Assembly: GCF_021654165.1 (NCBI RefSeq)
Contig: NZ_JAKFZN010000003.1
Span: 434,001 to 498,000, forward strand
Origin: Nereida sp. MMG025
GTDB taxonomy: Bacteria > Pseudomonadota > Alphaproteobacteria > Rhodobacterales > Rhodobacteraceae
Direction: 5' to 3'
DNA length: 64,000 bases
Shown here: positions 1 to 8,819 of the stretch, one piece after another
Position numbering within the stretch: position 1 is the stretch's first letter
How the letters are laid out: each line of letters opens with the position of its first letter
Notes under the pieces: generated by a model
What the model was told of the DNA's origin: nothing
What the model saw: only the letters and a program-made list of their open reading frames with translations
Database searches by the model: none
Position numbers and translations under genes: made by a program

Positions 1-960
1 ACCCAATACGACGACATCCCCGCCATCGCGCTGGCCTGGCACCGCGCAGGCACCGCAGCCGCCATCGCCACTGTTATCGACACTTGGGGCAGTGCGCCGC
101 GCCCCACAGGCTCACAGCTTGCCATCAACGTAAACGGCGAGATGGCAGGCTCCGTGTCGGGCGGCTGTGTCGAAGGCGCAGTCGTGGTCGAGGCGATTGA
201 GGCTATTGAGACAGGCACGCCTAAACTGCTCGAATACGGGGTCAGTGATGACGATGCCTTCGCCGTCGGGCTGGCATGCGGCGGCACCATCCGCATCCTC
301 GTCGATCCCGTCGGACCCGTGCTCGACCCGCAGATCCTCGAGGCGCTGATCACCGCGCGCGGCGCCCGCCAACCGGCCGCCCTCATCCACGACCTGACCA
401 GCCCCGCGCGTCACCTGACTACTGACACCACCGCCCATGATGCACGTTTTCGCGCGGACAAAAGCGGCATCGACGCGGATCACTTCATCGCCATCCACAA
501 CCCGCCCCTGCGCATGATCATCACAGGCGGGGTGCACATCGCCCAAGCGCTCATTCCCATGGCCCGCGCCGCAGGATACGCCCCCACGCTGATCGACCCG
601 CGCGAAGCCTTCGCCAGCCCCGCGCGCTTTCCCGACACAACCCTTGTCCACGACTGGCCGGATGCCGCCATGACCGCCGCCGCCCCCGATGCGCGCACCG
701 CCGTCGTAACCCTGACCCATGACCCCAAACTCGACGATGCCGCCTTGCACATCGCCCTGAAATCCGATGCGTTCTACATCGGCAGCCTCGGCTCCACCCG
801 CACCCACGCCAAACGCGTCACGCGCCTGCAAAACGAAGGCTTCACCGACAGCCAGATTGCCCGCATCCACGCACCCGTGGGCCTTGATATCGGTGCCAAA
901 TCGCCGGCTGAAATTGCGGTATCGATCATGGCGCAAATCACCCACACCCTGCGCCAATGA
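1..960 (+). CDS. XdhC/CoxI-family molybdenum hydroxylase maturation protein, 5' truncated
   Basis: The reading frame is open from the first base, so the start lies upstream of the window; 319 residues are visible. The N-terminal XdhC/CoxI domain shows GSAPRPTGSQL and SGGCVEG. The C-terminal Rossmann-like XdhC_C domain follows from about residue 165 (MIITGGVHIAQAL), with the YIGSLGS segment near 260. The family binds molybdenum cofactor, helps to sulfurate it and inserts it into xanthine dehydrogenase or CO-dehydrogenase-type enzymes. Its stop overlaps the next start (ATGA), and the CoxSLM genes downstream are the obvious client. I cannot tell from sequence whether it is the CoxF or CoxI type. 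Confidence 0.9.
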   Translation, partial: TQYDDIPAIALAWHRAGTAAAIATVIDTWGSAPRPTGSQLAINVNGEMAGSVSGGCVEGAVVVEAIEAIETGTPKLLEYGVSDDDAFAVGLACGGTIRILVDPVGPVLDPQILEALITARGARQPAALIHDLTSPARHLTTDTTAHDARFRADKSGIDADHFIAIHNPPLRMIITGGVHIAQALIPMARAAGYAPTLIDPREAFASPARFPDTTLVHDWPDAAMTAAAPDARTAVVTLTHDPKLDDAALHIALKSDAFYIGSLGSTRTHAKRVTRLQNEGFTDSQIARIHAPVGLDIGAKSPAEIAVSIMAQITHTLRQ

Positions 961-1919
961 CCTTCGGTGAAACCCCGACCCATATGGCGCTTGGCCATAT
1001 CCTCGCCCATTCCACAGGCGGCATTCGTAAGGGCACGACCCTGACGCAAGACCACCTGGACAGGCTGATCCAGCAGGGCTTTGACAGCATCATCACCGCG
1101 CATCTTGCCCCAACGGACCTGCATGAAAACGATGCCGCTGGCCAGCTTGCCGATGCGCTGGCCGCTCGGGATATTCGGATCGCCACGCCCGCCACGGGGC
1201 GCGTCAACCTCTATGCGCAAACGGCAGGCCTTTTGCGGCTCGACACAGCAGCGATCACGCAACTGAACTTGGTAAACCCCATGATCACACTTGCCACATT
1301 GCCCCATAATGCCCGCGTGGCCGCAGGCACGATGATCGCGACCGTCAAAATCATCAGCTACGGCGTGGCAGCAGCAGATATCGCCACGACCACGGCCCTT
1401 GGGGCCAATGCGCTTACCATCGCGCGGCCCCGGTTCAAAACCGCCGCTTTGATTGAAACGCAGTTCGACATGCCGCCATCCGAAAAAGGGCGCACCGCTA
1501 TTAAAACGCGACTCTCCCGTCTGGATGTCACATTGGCGCCACGCATCCTTGTGCCCCACACCACACAGGCCATCGCCCGCGCCATCGGCGCAACTCAGGC
1601 GGATATCATTCTCATTCTGACTGCGTCCGCCACTTCCGACAGTCAGGATGTCGCCCCCACAGCTGTGCGTCAGGCAGGGGGGGTGATCGATCGCTACGGC
1701 ATGCCTGTTGATCCTGGCAATCTGCTTTTCCTGGGCTCCCTTGATGATACCCCGATCATCGGTTTGCCGGGCTGCGCGCGCTCACCTGCGCTCAACGGGG
1801 CCGATTGGGTGCTCGAACAAGTGATCTGCGGCCATCCGCCAACCGCAAAAGACATCGCAGCGATGGGCATCGGCGGTCTGCTCAAGGATATACCGCAGCG
1901 CGGGCGACCGCGCGAATAA
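957..1919 (+). CDS. Molybdopterin-binding (MoeA/MogA-like) protein
   Basis: A 320-residue cytoplasmic protein with a MoCF-type molybdopterin-binding domain in its second half (about residues 160-300, including ILILTASATS and IIGLPGCARSPALNG). The first half, starting HILAHSTGGIRKGTTL, resembles the N-terminal part of roseobacter molybdopterin-binding proteins. Some relatives carry an additional C-terminal MobA-like nucleotidyltransferase domain, which is absent here. It overlaps the XdhC gene by 4 bases and precedes coxS, so it probably handles the cofactor (for example as its cytidine form) for the CoxL protein. The exact reaction is not known to me. Confidence 0.8.
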   Translation: MTFGETPTHMALGHILAHSTGGIRKGTTLTQDHLDRLIQQGFDSIITAHLAPTDLHENDAAGQLADALAARDIRIATPATGRVNLYAQTAGLLRLDTAAITQLNLVNPMITLATLPHNARVAAGTMIATVKIISYGVAAADIATTTALGANALTIARPRFKTAALIETQFDMPPSEKGRTAIKTRLSRLDVTLAPRILVPHTTQAIARAIGATQADIILILTASATSDSQDVAPTAVRQAGGVIDRYGMPVDPGNLLFLGSLDDTPIIGLPGCARSPALNGADWVLEQVICGHPPTAKDIAAMGIGGLLKDIPQRGRPRE

Positions 1920-1926
1920 TCTGTCT

Positions 1927-1977
1927 TTCATTGTTGTTCCAATACCTTGGGGAGTTTGAGGGGCAACGCCCCTCATC
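1927..1977 (+). repeat. Dispersed palindromic repeat R1, copy 1
   Basis: About 51 bases matching the reverse complement of 37157-37207 at roughly 46 positions. The core is a hairpin, GAGGGGC (1958-1964), AAC, GCCCCTC (1968-1974), preceded by a conserved arm beginning TTCATTGTTGT. It lies just after the molybdopterin-protein stop and may act as a terminator or RNA stabiliser. The rest of the 211-base gap to coxS shows no gene; it holds two CCTAGGG motifs flanking the likely promoter region and a GGGAGG ribosome binding site. Confidence 0.75.
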
Positions 1978-2130
1978 ATCATAAAAGACATGCCGCGCCA
2001 GCGGCACCGCTTTGCCGTATGCCCAAAGCCCGCCGCCTGCTGCATCGCAGCGACGAATTTGTTTCCCCTAGGGCAGAACACATGCTTAACTTTCATCCAA
2101 GCATACTCATAACACCTAGGGAGGAACGTC

Positions 2131-2616
2131 ATGACACAGGTCTCCATGACCGTGAATGGAAAAGCCGTCAGCGGTGATGCCGAAGGGCGCACGCTGTTGG
2201 TGCAATTCTTGCGTGAAACACTCAATCTGACAGGCACCCATGTGGGCTGCGATACCTCGCAATGCGGGGCCTGCGTGGTGCATGTGAATGGCAAGGCGGT
2301 CAAATCCTGTGCGATTTTTGCGGCCGAAGTGGAAGGTGCCGAGGTGACAACGATCGAAGGCATGGCAAATGCCGATGGGTCCCTGTCCAAGGTGCAGCAG
2401 GCGTTTCAGGACCATCACGGCCTGCAGTGCGGCTTTTGCACACCGGGCATGGTGATGTCGGCCACAGCGCTGTTGGGCGAAAACCCCAATCCGTCTGAGG
2501 CCGAAATTCGCGCCTACCTCGAAGGCAATATCTGTCGCTGCACAGGCTATCATAACATCGTCAAATCCATCATGGCCGCCGCTGGTCAGGATACCAGCAA
2601 GATCGCGGCAGAATAA
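2131..2616 (+). CDS. coxS: CoxS-type small [2Fe-2S] subunit of a molybdenum hydroxylase
   Basis: 161 residues, the usual size. The N-terminal plant-ferredoxin-like domain has the Cys pattern [12 protein letters not shown] plus a downstream Cys (KSC). The C-terminal helical domain carries the second cluster, [10 protein letters not shown] and ICRCTGYH. It passes electrons from the molybdenum centre in CoxL to FAD in CoxM. It is the first gene of an S-L-M order, typical of form II CODH-like clusters rather than the M-S-L order of true carboxydotrophs. The start follows a good GGGAGG ribosome binding site. Confidence 0.95.
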   Translation: MTQVSMTVNGKAVSGDAEGRTLLVQFLRETLNLTGTHVGCDTSQCGACVVHVNGKAVKSCAIFAAEVEGAEVTTIEGMANADGSLSKVQQAFQDHHGLQCGFCTPGMVMSATALLGENPNPSEAEIRAYLEGNICRCTGYHNIVKSIMAAAGQDTSKIAAE

Positions 2617-2744
2617 GCCGACTTGCGCCGCTGTTGCGCAATATGAAATCCGCCGAACGTCTGACGCATTGCCATACGCATAGCAGACGCTAGGCCATAC
2701 ATTGATTTTTCGCCCTTTCAGCAGGGCTCAACGGGAGGAATAAA

Positions 2745-5114
2745 ATGCCAAAAGATGGAGGAATCGGCGCCGCCACACCGCGCCGCGAAGACGTCCGCTT
2801 TCTGACAGGAAACGGTAAATACACAGATGATATCAACGTGCGCGGACAGGCTTATGTCCACTTCCTGCGCTCTGATATTGCTCACGCGAAAATCAACGGG
2901 ATCGATACGTCTGAAGCCGAAAAAATGGACGGTGTGATCCGCGTATTTACGGGCGCTGATTTCGAAGCTGTCGGCTCCATCCCGTGCGGCTGGCAAGTGA
3001 CCGACCGCCACGGCGAAGCGATGCAGGAGCCGCGCCATCCCGTGCTGGCCCACGGCAAAGTGCGCCACGTCGGTGACCCGATTTGTGCAATCGTTGCAGA
3101 GACTTACGAGGCCGCACGCGATGCAGCTGAAGCGATTGATCTTGATCTCGAAGAGCTGCCCGCCGTTGTCGATATGAAAGAGGCGGTCAAAGACGGTGCG
3201 CCCAAAGTCCATGACGAACTGACGTCAAACCTGTGCTACGATTGGGGCTTTGTTGAGGACAATCGCGCCGCCGTGGACGAGGCGATCAAAAACGCCCATC
3301 ACGTCACGACGCTTGAGCTGGTGAACAATCGTCTTGTGGCCAACCCGATGGAGCCGCGCGTGGCCGTGGGCGACTATGACCGCAGCGACGAAGAACACAC
3401 GCTTTACACGACCTCCCAAAACCCCCATGTGATCCGTCTTTTGATGGGCGCATTTGTTTTGGGCATTCCCGAACACAAACTCCGCGTCGTCGCCCCCGAC
3501 GTCGGCGGCGGCTTCGGGACCAAGATCTTCCACTATGCCGAGGAAGCCTTTGTTACCTTCGCCGCCAAAGAGTTGAACCGCCCCGTTAAGTGGACGGCCT
3601 CGCGCTCAGAGGCGTTCATGTCCGATGCGCATGGTCGCGACCATATCACGAAAATCGAGCTGGCCTTGGACAAAGACAACAATTTTACGGCCCTTCGCAC
3701 AGAAACATACGCAAATATGGGGGCCTATCTTTCAACTTTCGCACCATCCGTCCCCACTTGGCTGCACGGCACATTGATGGCGGGGAACTACAAAACGCCG
3801 CTTATCTATGTGAATGTTAAGGCGGTGTTTACCAATACAGTGCCCGTGGATGCCTACCGCGGCGCGGGCCGGCCCGAGGCAACGTTCCAACTTGAACGGG
3901 TGGTGGACAAAGCCGCACGCGAGTTGGGCGTGGACCCGATCGCCCTGCGCCGTCAGAATTTCATCACCGAGTTTCCCTATGCCACACCTGTTGCAGTCGA
4001 ATATGACACGGGCGACTACAATGCCACGATGGACAAGCTGACCGAGATCGCTGATCTGTCGGGATTTGAGGCGCGGCGCAAAGAAAGTGAAGCCCGCGGC
4101 AAGCTGCGTGGTCTGGGCCTGAATTGCTATATCGAGGCCTGCGGGATTGCCCCGTCGAACCTTGTTGGACAGTTGGGCGCGCGCGCAGGGCTTTATGATG
4201 CGGCCACAGTGCGCGTGAACGCCACGGGCAGCATCAGCGTCATGGTCGGCGCCCATAGCCACGGGCAGGGGCATGAAACCGCCTTCCCGCAGGTGGTGGC
4301 CGATATGATCGGCATTGACGCCAGCCAGATTGATATCGTGCATGGCGATACCGCGCGCACACCGTTCGGCATGGGCACCTATGGGTCACGCTCGCTTGCG
4401 GTGTGTGGATCGGCGATGGTCAAGGCCACCGAAAAGATCATCAACAAAGCCAAGAAAATCGCAGCCCATCTGCTTGAAGCCTCTGATGAGGACATCGAAT
4501 TGGCCGATGGCCAGTTCACTGTCGCTGGCACAGATAAATCCGTGGCCTGGGGCGATGTCACGCTGGCGGCCTATGTGCCGCATAACTACCCGCTTGAAGA
4601 TATCGAACCGGGTTTGGAAGAAACGGCGTTTTATGACCCTGCGAATTTCACTTATCCATCAGGTGCGTATGCCTGCGAGGTTGAGGTGGACCCCGATACC
4701 GGCAAGGTCACGATTGAACGGTTCGCCGCCGCAGATGACTTTGGCAACATCATCAATCCGATGATTGTGTCAGGGCAGGTGCATGGCGGCTTGGCCCAGG
4801 GGATCGGCCAAGCCCTGTTGGAAAACTGCGCCTATGACGAGGACGGCCAAATCCTGAGCGCGTCTTACATGGATTATGCGATGCCGCGCGCGGACGATGT
4901 GCCGTTCTACAGCGTCGATCATTCCTGCCAGACGCCCTGTACGCACAACCCCCTTGGCGTGAAAGGCTGTGGCGAGGCAGGGGCCATCGGATCGCCGCCA
5001 TCGGTGGTGAATGCCGTGCTGGACGCCTTGAATGCCGCGGGCCATGACGTGCCCCATCTTGATATGCCGCTCACACCATCAAAGGTGTGGGATGCGATGA
5101 ACAAAGGAGCGTAA
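2745..5114 (+). CDS. CoxL-type large molybdopterin subunit, form II
   Basis: 789 residues, full length for the xanthine dehydrogenase/CO dehydrogenase large-subunit family. The active-site loop reads [11 protein letters not shown] (about residue 365). AYRGAGR marks form II proteins, whereas genuine form I CO dehydrogenases have AYRCSFR. Other family motifs include [16 protein letters not shown] and [12 protein letters not shown] near the C-terminus with the catalytic Glu. The protein binds Mo-molybdopterin cytosine dinucleotide. The substrate is uncertain: form II enzymes oxidise CO poorly or not at all in most tests, so another aldehyde or heterocycle is possible. A GGGAGGAA ribosome binding site precedes the ATG. 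Confidence 0.92.
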   Translation: MPKDGGIGAATPRREDVRFLTGNGKYTDDINVRGQAYVHFLRSDIAHAKINGIDTSEAEKMDGVIRVFTGADFEAVGSIPCGWQVTDRHGEAMQEPRHPVLAHGKVRHVGDPICAIVAETYEAARDAAEAIDLDLEELPAVVDMKEAVKDGAPKVHDELTSNLCYDWGFVEDNRAAVDEAIKNAHHVTTLELVNNRLVANPMEPRVAVGDYDRSDEEHTLYTTSQNPHVIRLLMGAFVLGIPEHKLRVVAPDVGGGFGTKIFHYAEEAFVTFAAKELNRPVKWTASRSEAFMSDAHGRDHITKIELALDKDNNFTALRTETYANMGAYLSTFAPSVPTWLHGTLMAGNYKTPLIYVNVKAVFTNTVPVDAYRGAGRPEATFQLERVVDKAARELGVDPIALRRQNFITEFPYATPVAVEYDTGDYNATMDKLTEIADLSGFEARRKESEARGKLRGLGLNCYIEACGIAPSNLVGQLGARAGLYDAATVRVNATGSISVMVGAHSHGQGHETAFPQVVADMIGIDASQIDIVHGDTARTPFGMGTYGSRSLAVCGSAMVKATEKIINKAKKIAAHLLEASDEDIELADGQFTVAGTDKSVAWGDVTLAAYVPHNYPLEDIEPGLEETAFYDPANFTYPSGAYACEVEVDPDTGKVTIERFAAADDFGNIINPMIVSGQVHGGLAQGIGQALLENCAYDEDGQILSASYMDYAMPRADDVPFYSVDHSCQTPCTHNPLGVKGCGEAGAIGSPPSVVNAVLDALNAAGHDVPHLDMPLTPSKVWDAMNKGA

Positions 5115-5117
5115 CCC

Positions 5118-5903
5118 ATGTATGCTTTTGATATTGAACGGCCCACAACCATTGCCGATGCAGCCAAAGCCCTGTCGGGCGAGGCGCAAGCATTGGGTGG
5201 GGGGCAGACATTGATCCCGACCCTCAAGGCGCGATTGGCCGATCCCGGAACACTTGTGTCCTTGTCGGGTATCAGCGAAATGCAAGGGGTTTGCATGTCT
5301 GATGCGGGCGAGGTTTGCATCGGTGGTGGAACGACCCATGCTACCGTCGCGGCAGAGGCCACAGCCTATCCCGCGTTGGCAGAAACTGCATCGCATATCG
5401 GTGACCCTGCGGTGCGCAACCGCGGCACGATCGGGGGCAGCCTTGCCAATAATGACCCGTCGGCCTGTTATCCCGCAGCCGCATTGGCATCGGGCGCGAC
5501 GATCATCACCAACGCGCGTGAAATCGCGGCAGATGACTACTTTCAAGGCATGTTTACCACAGCGCTGGACGAAGGCGAAATCATCACAGAGGTCCGCTTT
5601 CCAGTGCCAGAGAAAGCAAACTACCAGAAGTTTGTGCAGCCTGCGTCCCGCTTTGCATTGGTGGGCGTGTATGTTGCCAAATACGCGGATGGTGTGCGTG
5701 TCGCTGTAACCGGCGCCTCCGAAGAAGGTGTGTTTCGCTGGACCGAAGCAGAGGCGGCGCTCACGTCGAATTTCAGCGCGGAGGCGCTTGATGGGCTATC
5801 GGTAAGCGCAGATGGCATGATCGGCGATCTTCACGGCTCGGCTGACTATCGTGCGCATCTGGTCAAGGTGATGACAGGGCGGGCCGTGTCAGCCGCAGCC
5901 TAA
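5118..5903 (+). CDS. coxM: CoxM-type FAD-binding medium subunit
   Basis: 261 residues, slightly short for the family (usually about 265-290). FAD-binding signatures are [11 protein letters not shown] near residue 30 and the pyrophosphate loop [13 protein letters not shown] near residue 100, followed by a CO-dehydrogenase flavoprotein C-terminal domain. It takes electrons from CoxS. It sits 3 bases after coxL with an AAAGGAG site overlapping the coxL end, so the two are translationally coupled. It is the last gene of the operon before a bidirectional terminator. Confidence 0.92.
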   Translation: MYAFDIERPTTIADAAKALSGEAQALGGGQTLIPTLKARLADPGTLVSLSGISEMQGVCMSDAGEVCIGGGTTHATVAAEATAYPALAETASHIGDPAVRNRGTIGGSLANNDPSACYPAAALASGATIITNAREIAADDYFQGMFTTALDEGEIITEVRFPVPEKANYQKFVQPASRFALVGVYVAKYADGVRVAVTGASEEGVFRWTEAEAALTSNFSAEALDGLSVSADGMIGDLHGSADYRAHLVKVMTGRAVSAAA

Positions 5904-5915
5904 GGTATCGACAAA

Positions 5916-5947
5916 ACAAAACCCCAGAGACACCTCTGGGGTTTTGT
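5916..5947. terminator. Bidirectional rho-independent terminator between coxM and infC
   Basis: A 14-bp perfect stem (5916-5929 with 5934-5947) enclosing ACAC, with A-runs on one side and T-runs on the other. It can stop both the coxSLM transcript and the convergent infC transcript. Confidence 0.92.
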
Positions 5948-5998
5948 ATGTCTAAAACACGGCTTTGCGAAACAAAGCTGGCCAGGCTTACTTCGGGC

Positions 5999-6544
5999 TT
6001 ACTTCGGGATCGGTCCGATAAGCATAACCATCTGGCGGCCTTCCATCTTGGGGAAGTTTTCGACCTTGCCCATCTCTTTGGTGTCTTCTGCGACACGTTC
6101 CAGCAGCTCACGGCCAAGGTTTTGGTGCGCCATCTCGCGACCACGAAAGCGCAGCGTCACTTTCACTTTGTCGCCGTTTTCAAGGAATTTGAACACGTTA
6201 CGCATTTTGACGTTGTAGTCATTCACATCGGTGTTCGGACGGAATTTGACTTCCTTGATCTCGATAGTCTTTTGCTTCTTGCGTGCCTCGGACTCGCGCT
6301 TTTGTTGTTCATATTTGAACTTGCCGAAATCCATGATCTTGCAAACGGGCGGCGTTGCATTTGGCGAAATCTCTACCAGATCCAAACCGGCATCTTCCGC
6401 CATTGCCATGGCTTTTGCGGGAGAGACGACGCCAACATTGTCGCCATCGGCACCAATAAGACGAATTTCGATGGCCTTGATATTTTCGTTTACTCGGGGG
6501 CCAGTGTCGCGCTGTGGGGGCGCGTTATGAGGTCTGCGGGCTAT
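5999..6544 (-). CDS. infC: Translation initiation factor IF-3, with an AUA start
   Basis: IF-3 prevents premature subunit joining and checks the initiator codon on the 30S subunit. An ATG-based call would begin at 6409 and lose 45 residues of the N-terminal domain. The frame stays open upstream through a typical sequence ([19 protein letters not shown]). No ATG, GTG or TTG fits; the codon at the expected start is ATA (6542-6544), 8 bases after AAGGA. The resulting 181-residue protein has the normal length, with the N-domain, the linker helix rich in Lys and Glu ([15 protein letters not shown]) and the C-domain ending MLIGPIPK. A rare start codon in infC fits the known autoregulation of IF-3, which rejects non-canonical starts when abundant. 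Confidence 0.92.
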   Translation of the reverse strand: MARRPHNAPPQRDTGPRVNENIKAIEIRLIGADGDNVGVVSPAKAMAMAEDAGLDLVEISPNATPPVCKIMDFGKFKYEQQKRESEARKKQKTIEIKEVKFRPNTDVNDYNVKMRNVFKFLENGDKVKVTLRFRGREMAHQNLGRELLERVAEDTKEMGKVENFPKMEGRQMVMLIGPIPK

Positions 6545-6552
6545 GGGTTCGT

Positions 6553-6557
6553 TCCTT
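6553..6557 (-). promoter_or_regulatory. Shine-Dalgarno AAGGA that fixes the infC AUA start
   Basis: On the minus strand, AAGGA is followed by an 8-base spacer and ATA. It supports initiation at 6544 rather than at the internal ATG at 6409. Confidence 0.7.
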
Positions 6558-6770
6558 GAATTATGTCTGTTATCAGAGCAGAAACCTAACCTTTGTCGCC
6601 AAGCGCTTCAAGCGGCAAAAGGCAGGCAATCTGTCTGTTGGGGGAAAACACGACAGAGTTTGCCATATATGCTGCGATGCGGCGTTTCCTCTTTTATCCA
6701 AATGGTGACTATGGCATAGCATGTTCGATGCTCCCACGGGGGGTGTGTTGTTAAAAAAGGGATAAAGAGC

Positions 6771-7811
6771 ATGAAGAAACTTCTGCTTGGTGTAGCGGCG
6801 ATCGCAATCGCGGCTGTAGGATATTTTTGGTATTCGGGCACGACGCCTTCGGAGATGGCCGAACAAGCCACCGAAGCTGCTGGTGAAGCCACGAGTGCAG
6901 TTACAGAAACCGTGTCAGGTGCGGCTGAGGCTGTCACCGAAACCGCAACCGAAACAGCTGACAGCGCAACTGGTGCTGTAACCGAAGCTGTTGAAGGTGC
7001 TGTCGAAAGCGTCACGGAAGCCGCTGAAGGTGCCGTAGAAGCTGCGACAGAGGCCGCCGAAGGGGCTGCAACTGCCGTGACCGAAGCTGCCGAAGGCGCT
7101 GTAGAGACCGCAACAGAAGCTGCAGATGCGGCCGTTGATACCGCGACTGAGGCCGCTGAAGGTGCGATGGAAGCCGTTGAAGGTGCTGCAGATGCGGCAA
7201 TGGACACTGCAAGCGACGCAGCAGATGCAACAATGGAAGCCGCAGAAGGTGCGATGGAAACGGCCGAAGGTGCTGTTGACGCCGCAACAGAGACCGCGAC
7301 CGAGGCTGCTGACGCCGTTGCAGATACAGCGACAGAAGCAACTGAAGCTGCAACCGAAACAGCGACTGAAGCTGCTGACGCTGCAACCGACACAGCGACT
7401 GAAGCTGCTGACGCTGCGACTGAAACAGCGACTGAGGCTGCCGAGACAGCTACGCAAGCTGCTGAAGGTGCCGTTGATGCTGCGACAGACACAGCTGCAG
7501 AAGCAACCGAGGCCGCAACAGATGTGGCTGAAGACGCTGCCGACGCTGTTGAGACTGCGACAGACGAAGCGGAAGCTGCTGCCGACACTGCGACAGAGGC
7601 CGCAGAAGAAGCGCCGGGCGCAATGGCTGGCATGGCCGAATTGCTGACGGCTGATGGCTTCAATGCCGACAAGCTGATCGAAATGGTCGATGGTTCGGAA
7701 CTGGGTATGGTTCAGAAAACAGCGATCAAAGCGGCGATTGAAAAGGCGGGTGAAAACCCTGACCTGATCCCGGGCGTGATTGATCAAATCAAAGGTGCGA
7801 TGGGTCTCTAA
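6771..7811 (+). CDS. Membrane-anchored acidic 11-residue-repeat protein
   Basis: 346 residues. A short basic N-terminus (MKK) and one hydrophobic segment (about residues 4-22, ending GYFWYSG) should anchor it in the inner membrane or act as an uncleaved signal. Residues of about 30-285 are made almost only of Ala, Thr, Glu, Asp, Gly and Val in units of 11, such as ATEAAEGAVEA and ATEAADAAVDT. There is no Lys, Arg or His between residues 4 and 300. The pattern predicts a long acidic helix or right-handed coiled coil, like late-embryogenesis-abundant or apolipoprotein 11-mers but without their basic residues. The last 60 residues (from AELLTADGF) form a separate small domain. Function unknown; a periplasmic rod, spacer or stress protectant is possible. 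Confidence 0.85.
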   Translation: MKKLLLGVAAIAIAAVGYFWYSGTTPSEMAEQATEAAGEATSAVTETVSGAAEAVTETATETADSATGAVTEAVEGAVESVTEAAEGAVEAATEAAEGAATAVTEAAEGAVETATEAADAAVDTATEAAEGAMEAVEGAADAAMDTASDAADATMEAAEGAMETAEGAVDAATETATEAADAVADTATEATEAATETATEAADAATDTATEAADAATETATEAAETATQAAEGAVDAATDTAAEATEAATDVAEDAADAVETATDEAEAAADTATEAAEEAPGAMAGMAELLTADGFNADKLIEMVDGSELGMVQKTAIKAAIEKAGENPDLIPGVIDQIKGAMGL

Positions 7812-7834
7812 GCCCTTTGTCTCTTAAACAGTAG

Positions 7835-7867
7835 AAGGCCGCCGCAGATATCTGCGGCGGCCTTTTT
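7835..7867 (+). terminator. Rho-independent terminator after the repeat-protein gene
   Basis: A perfect 14-bp palindrome, AAGGCCGCCGCAGA (7835-7848) pairing with 7851-7864, followed by a T-run. It ends the gene at 6771-7811. Confidence 0.92.
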
Positions 7868-7868
7868 C

Positions 7869-7894
7869 GTAAGGTGGATTGAAATCCACCTTAC
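7869..7894. repeat. Dispersed palindrome R2, copy 1
   Basis: GTAAGGTGGATT (7869-7880), GA, AATCCACCTTAC (7883-7894): a perfect 12-bp inverted repeat. The same element occurs inside 31942-31996. It lies downstream of fpr (minus strand) and may end that transcript from the opposite direction. Confidence 0.8.
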
Positions 7895-7902
7895 CTGATG
7901 GA

Positions 7903-8751
7903 TCAATCAAGAAATGCCTTTTCAACGACATAATGCTGCGGGTTCGAGTTCGCGCCTTCCACCAGGCCATAGTCCTCAAACATCTCCTTAAGCTCCAGAT
8001 TGAACGCAAGGTTGCCGCAAATCATCGCGCGGTCACTTTCGGGGTTCAGAGGTGGAACGCCCAAATCCGCAAAGGCCTCTCCAGAGCGCATCAGATCAGT
8101 GATACGGCCCATCTTGGGGCTCTCTTCACGGGTTGTGGTTGGGTAATATTTGATCTTTTTCCAAAAGCCTTCGCCGATCAATTCATTGAGCAATTCATCG
8201 GTCTTGAGGCTTTCGATCAAATCGCGCCCGTAGCTGAGCTCTCCAACTTCACGGCAGGTGTGTGTGATGATCACCTCGTCGTAGTCTTCATAGGTTTGTG
8301 GCTCGCGCAACAGCGATGCGAAAGGCGCAAAGCCCGTACCCGTTGCAAAAAACCAGATGCGTTTGCCGGGCAACAAGGCATCATGGACCAGCGTGCCCAC
8401 GGGTTTGGGGCGCAAGATAACCTGATCGCCCGCTTTGATATGCTGCAGTTTGCTTGTCAGGGGGCCGTCCTGAACCTTGATGGAATAGAACTCAAGCTCC
8501 TCGTCCCACGATGGCGAGGCAATCGAATAGGCCCGCAAAAGCGGTTTTTGCTTGCCGGTCTTTGGGTCGGCGTCGCCCATAAGCCCGATCATCACAAATT
8601 CGCCCGAACGAAACCGCAAGGACGCCGGACGCGTGCAGCGGAACGAAAAAAGGCGGTCGGTGTAGTGTTTCACCTCCGTCACGGTTTGGGCGTCGGGCAG
8701 GGTGGGGATGGCCTTGGTGGCGACTTCGGTCATATCAGCTCGTTTGTTCAT
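7903..8751 (-). CDS. fpr: Ferredoxin-NADP+ reductase
   Basis: 282 residues, the size of the bacterial subclass of FNR. FAD-binding RAYSIASP (about residue 90) and the NADP-binding stretch FATGTGFAPFASLL (about residues 130-143) are clear, and the C-terminus ends in YVVEKAFLD, as usual for this subgroup. It moves electrons between NADPH and ferredoxin or flavodoxin in the cytoplasm. It follows the cysG-to-DUF934 genes on the same strand after a 68-base gap containing an FNR-like box. No CysJ flavoprotein is present, so it is a reasonable electron source for the CysI-type reductase, although it can also act in oxidative stress. Confidence 0.92.
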   Translation of the reverse strand: MNKRADMTEVATKAIPTLPDAQTVTEVKHYTDRLFSFRCTRPASLRFRSGEFVMIGLMGDADPKTGKQKPLLRAYSIASPSWDEELEFYSIKVQDGPLTSKLQHIKAGDQVILRPKPVGTLVHDALLPGKRIWFFATGTGFAPFASLLREPQTYEDYDEVIITHTCREVGELSYGRDLIESLKTDELLNELIGEGFWKKIKYYPTTTREESPKMGRITDLMRSGEAFADLGVPPLNPESDRAMICGNLAFNLELKEMFEDYGLVEGANSNPQHYVVEKAFLD

Positions 8752-8793
8752 AAGTGTCAGGCGGGGGGTACACCCCGTTCTCCGTTCTAGGCA

Positions 8794-8807
8794 TTGATGT
8801 GGGTCAA
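8794..8807. promoter_or_regulatory. FNR/FnrL-type box upstream of fpr
   Basis: TTGATGTGGGTCAA fits TTGAT-N4-ATCAA with one mismatch. Its centre is about 49 bases upstream of the fpr start codon. It may place fpr under oxygen-responsive control. A second imperfect palindrome, GGGGTACACCCC, lies at 8765-8776. Confidence 0.5.
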
Positions 8808-8819
8808 GAAAAGGGGGGA

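Noticed and set aside
112-957. A 281-codon minus-strand frame
   Set aside because: Shadow of the XdhC gene, whose GSAPRPTG and SGGCVEG motifs are on the plus strand.
1947-2177. 76-codon plus-strand frame upstream of coxS
   Set aside because: It covers the R1 repeat and the coxS start in another frame and has no ribosome binding site.
6608-7787. Long minus-strand frames of 290-354 codons opposite the 11-residue-repeat gene
   Set aside because: Repetitive GC-rich codons open all frames. Only the plus frame has a ribosome binding site, a membrane anchor, a sensible C-terminal domain and a terminator.
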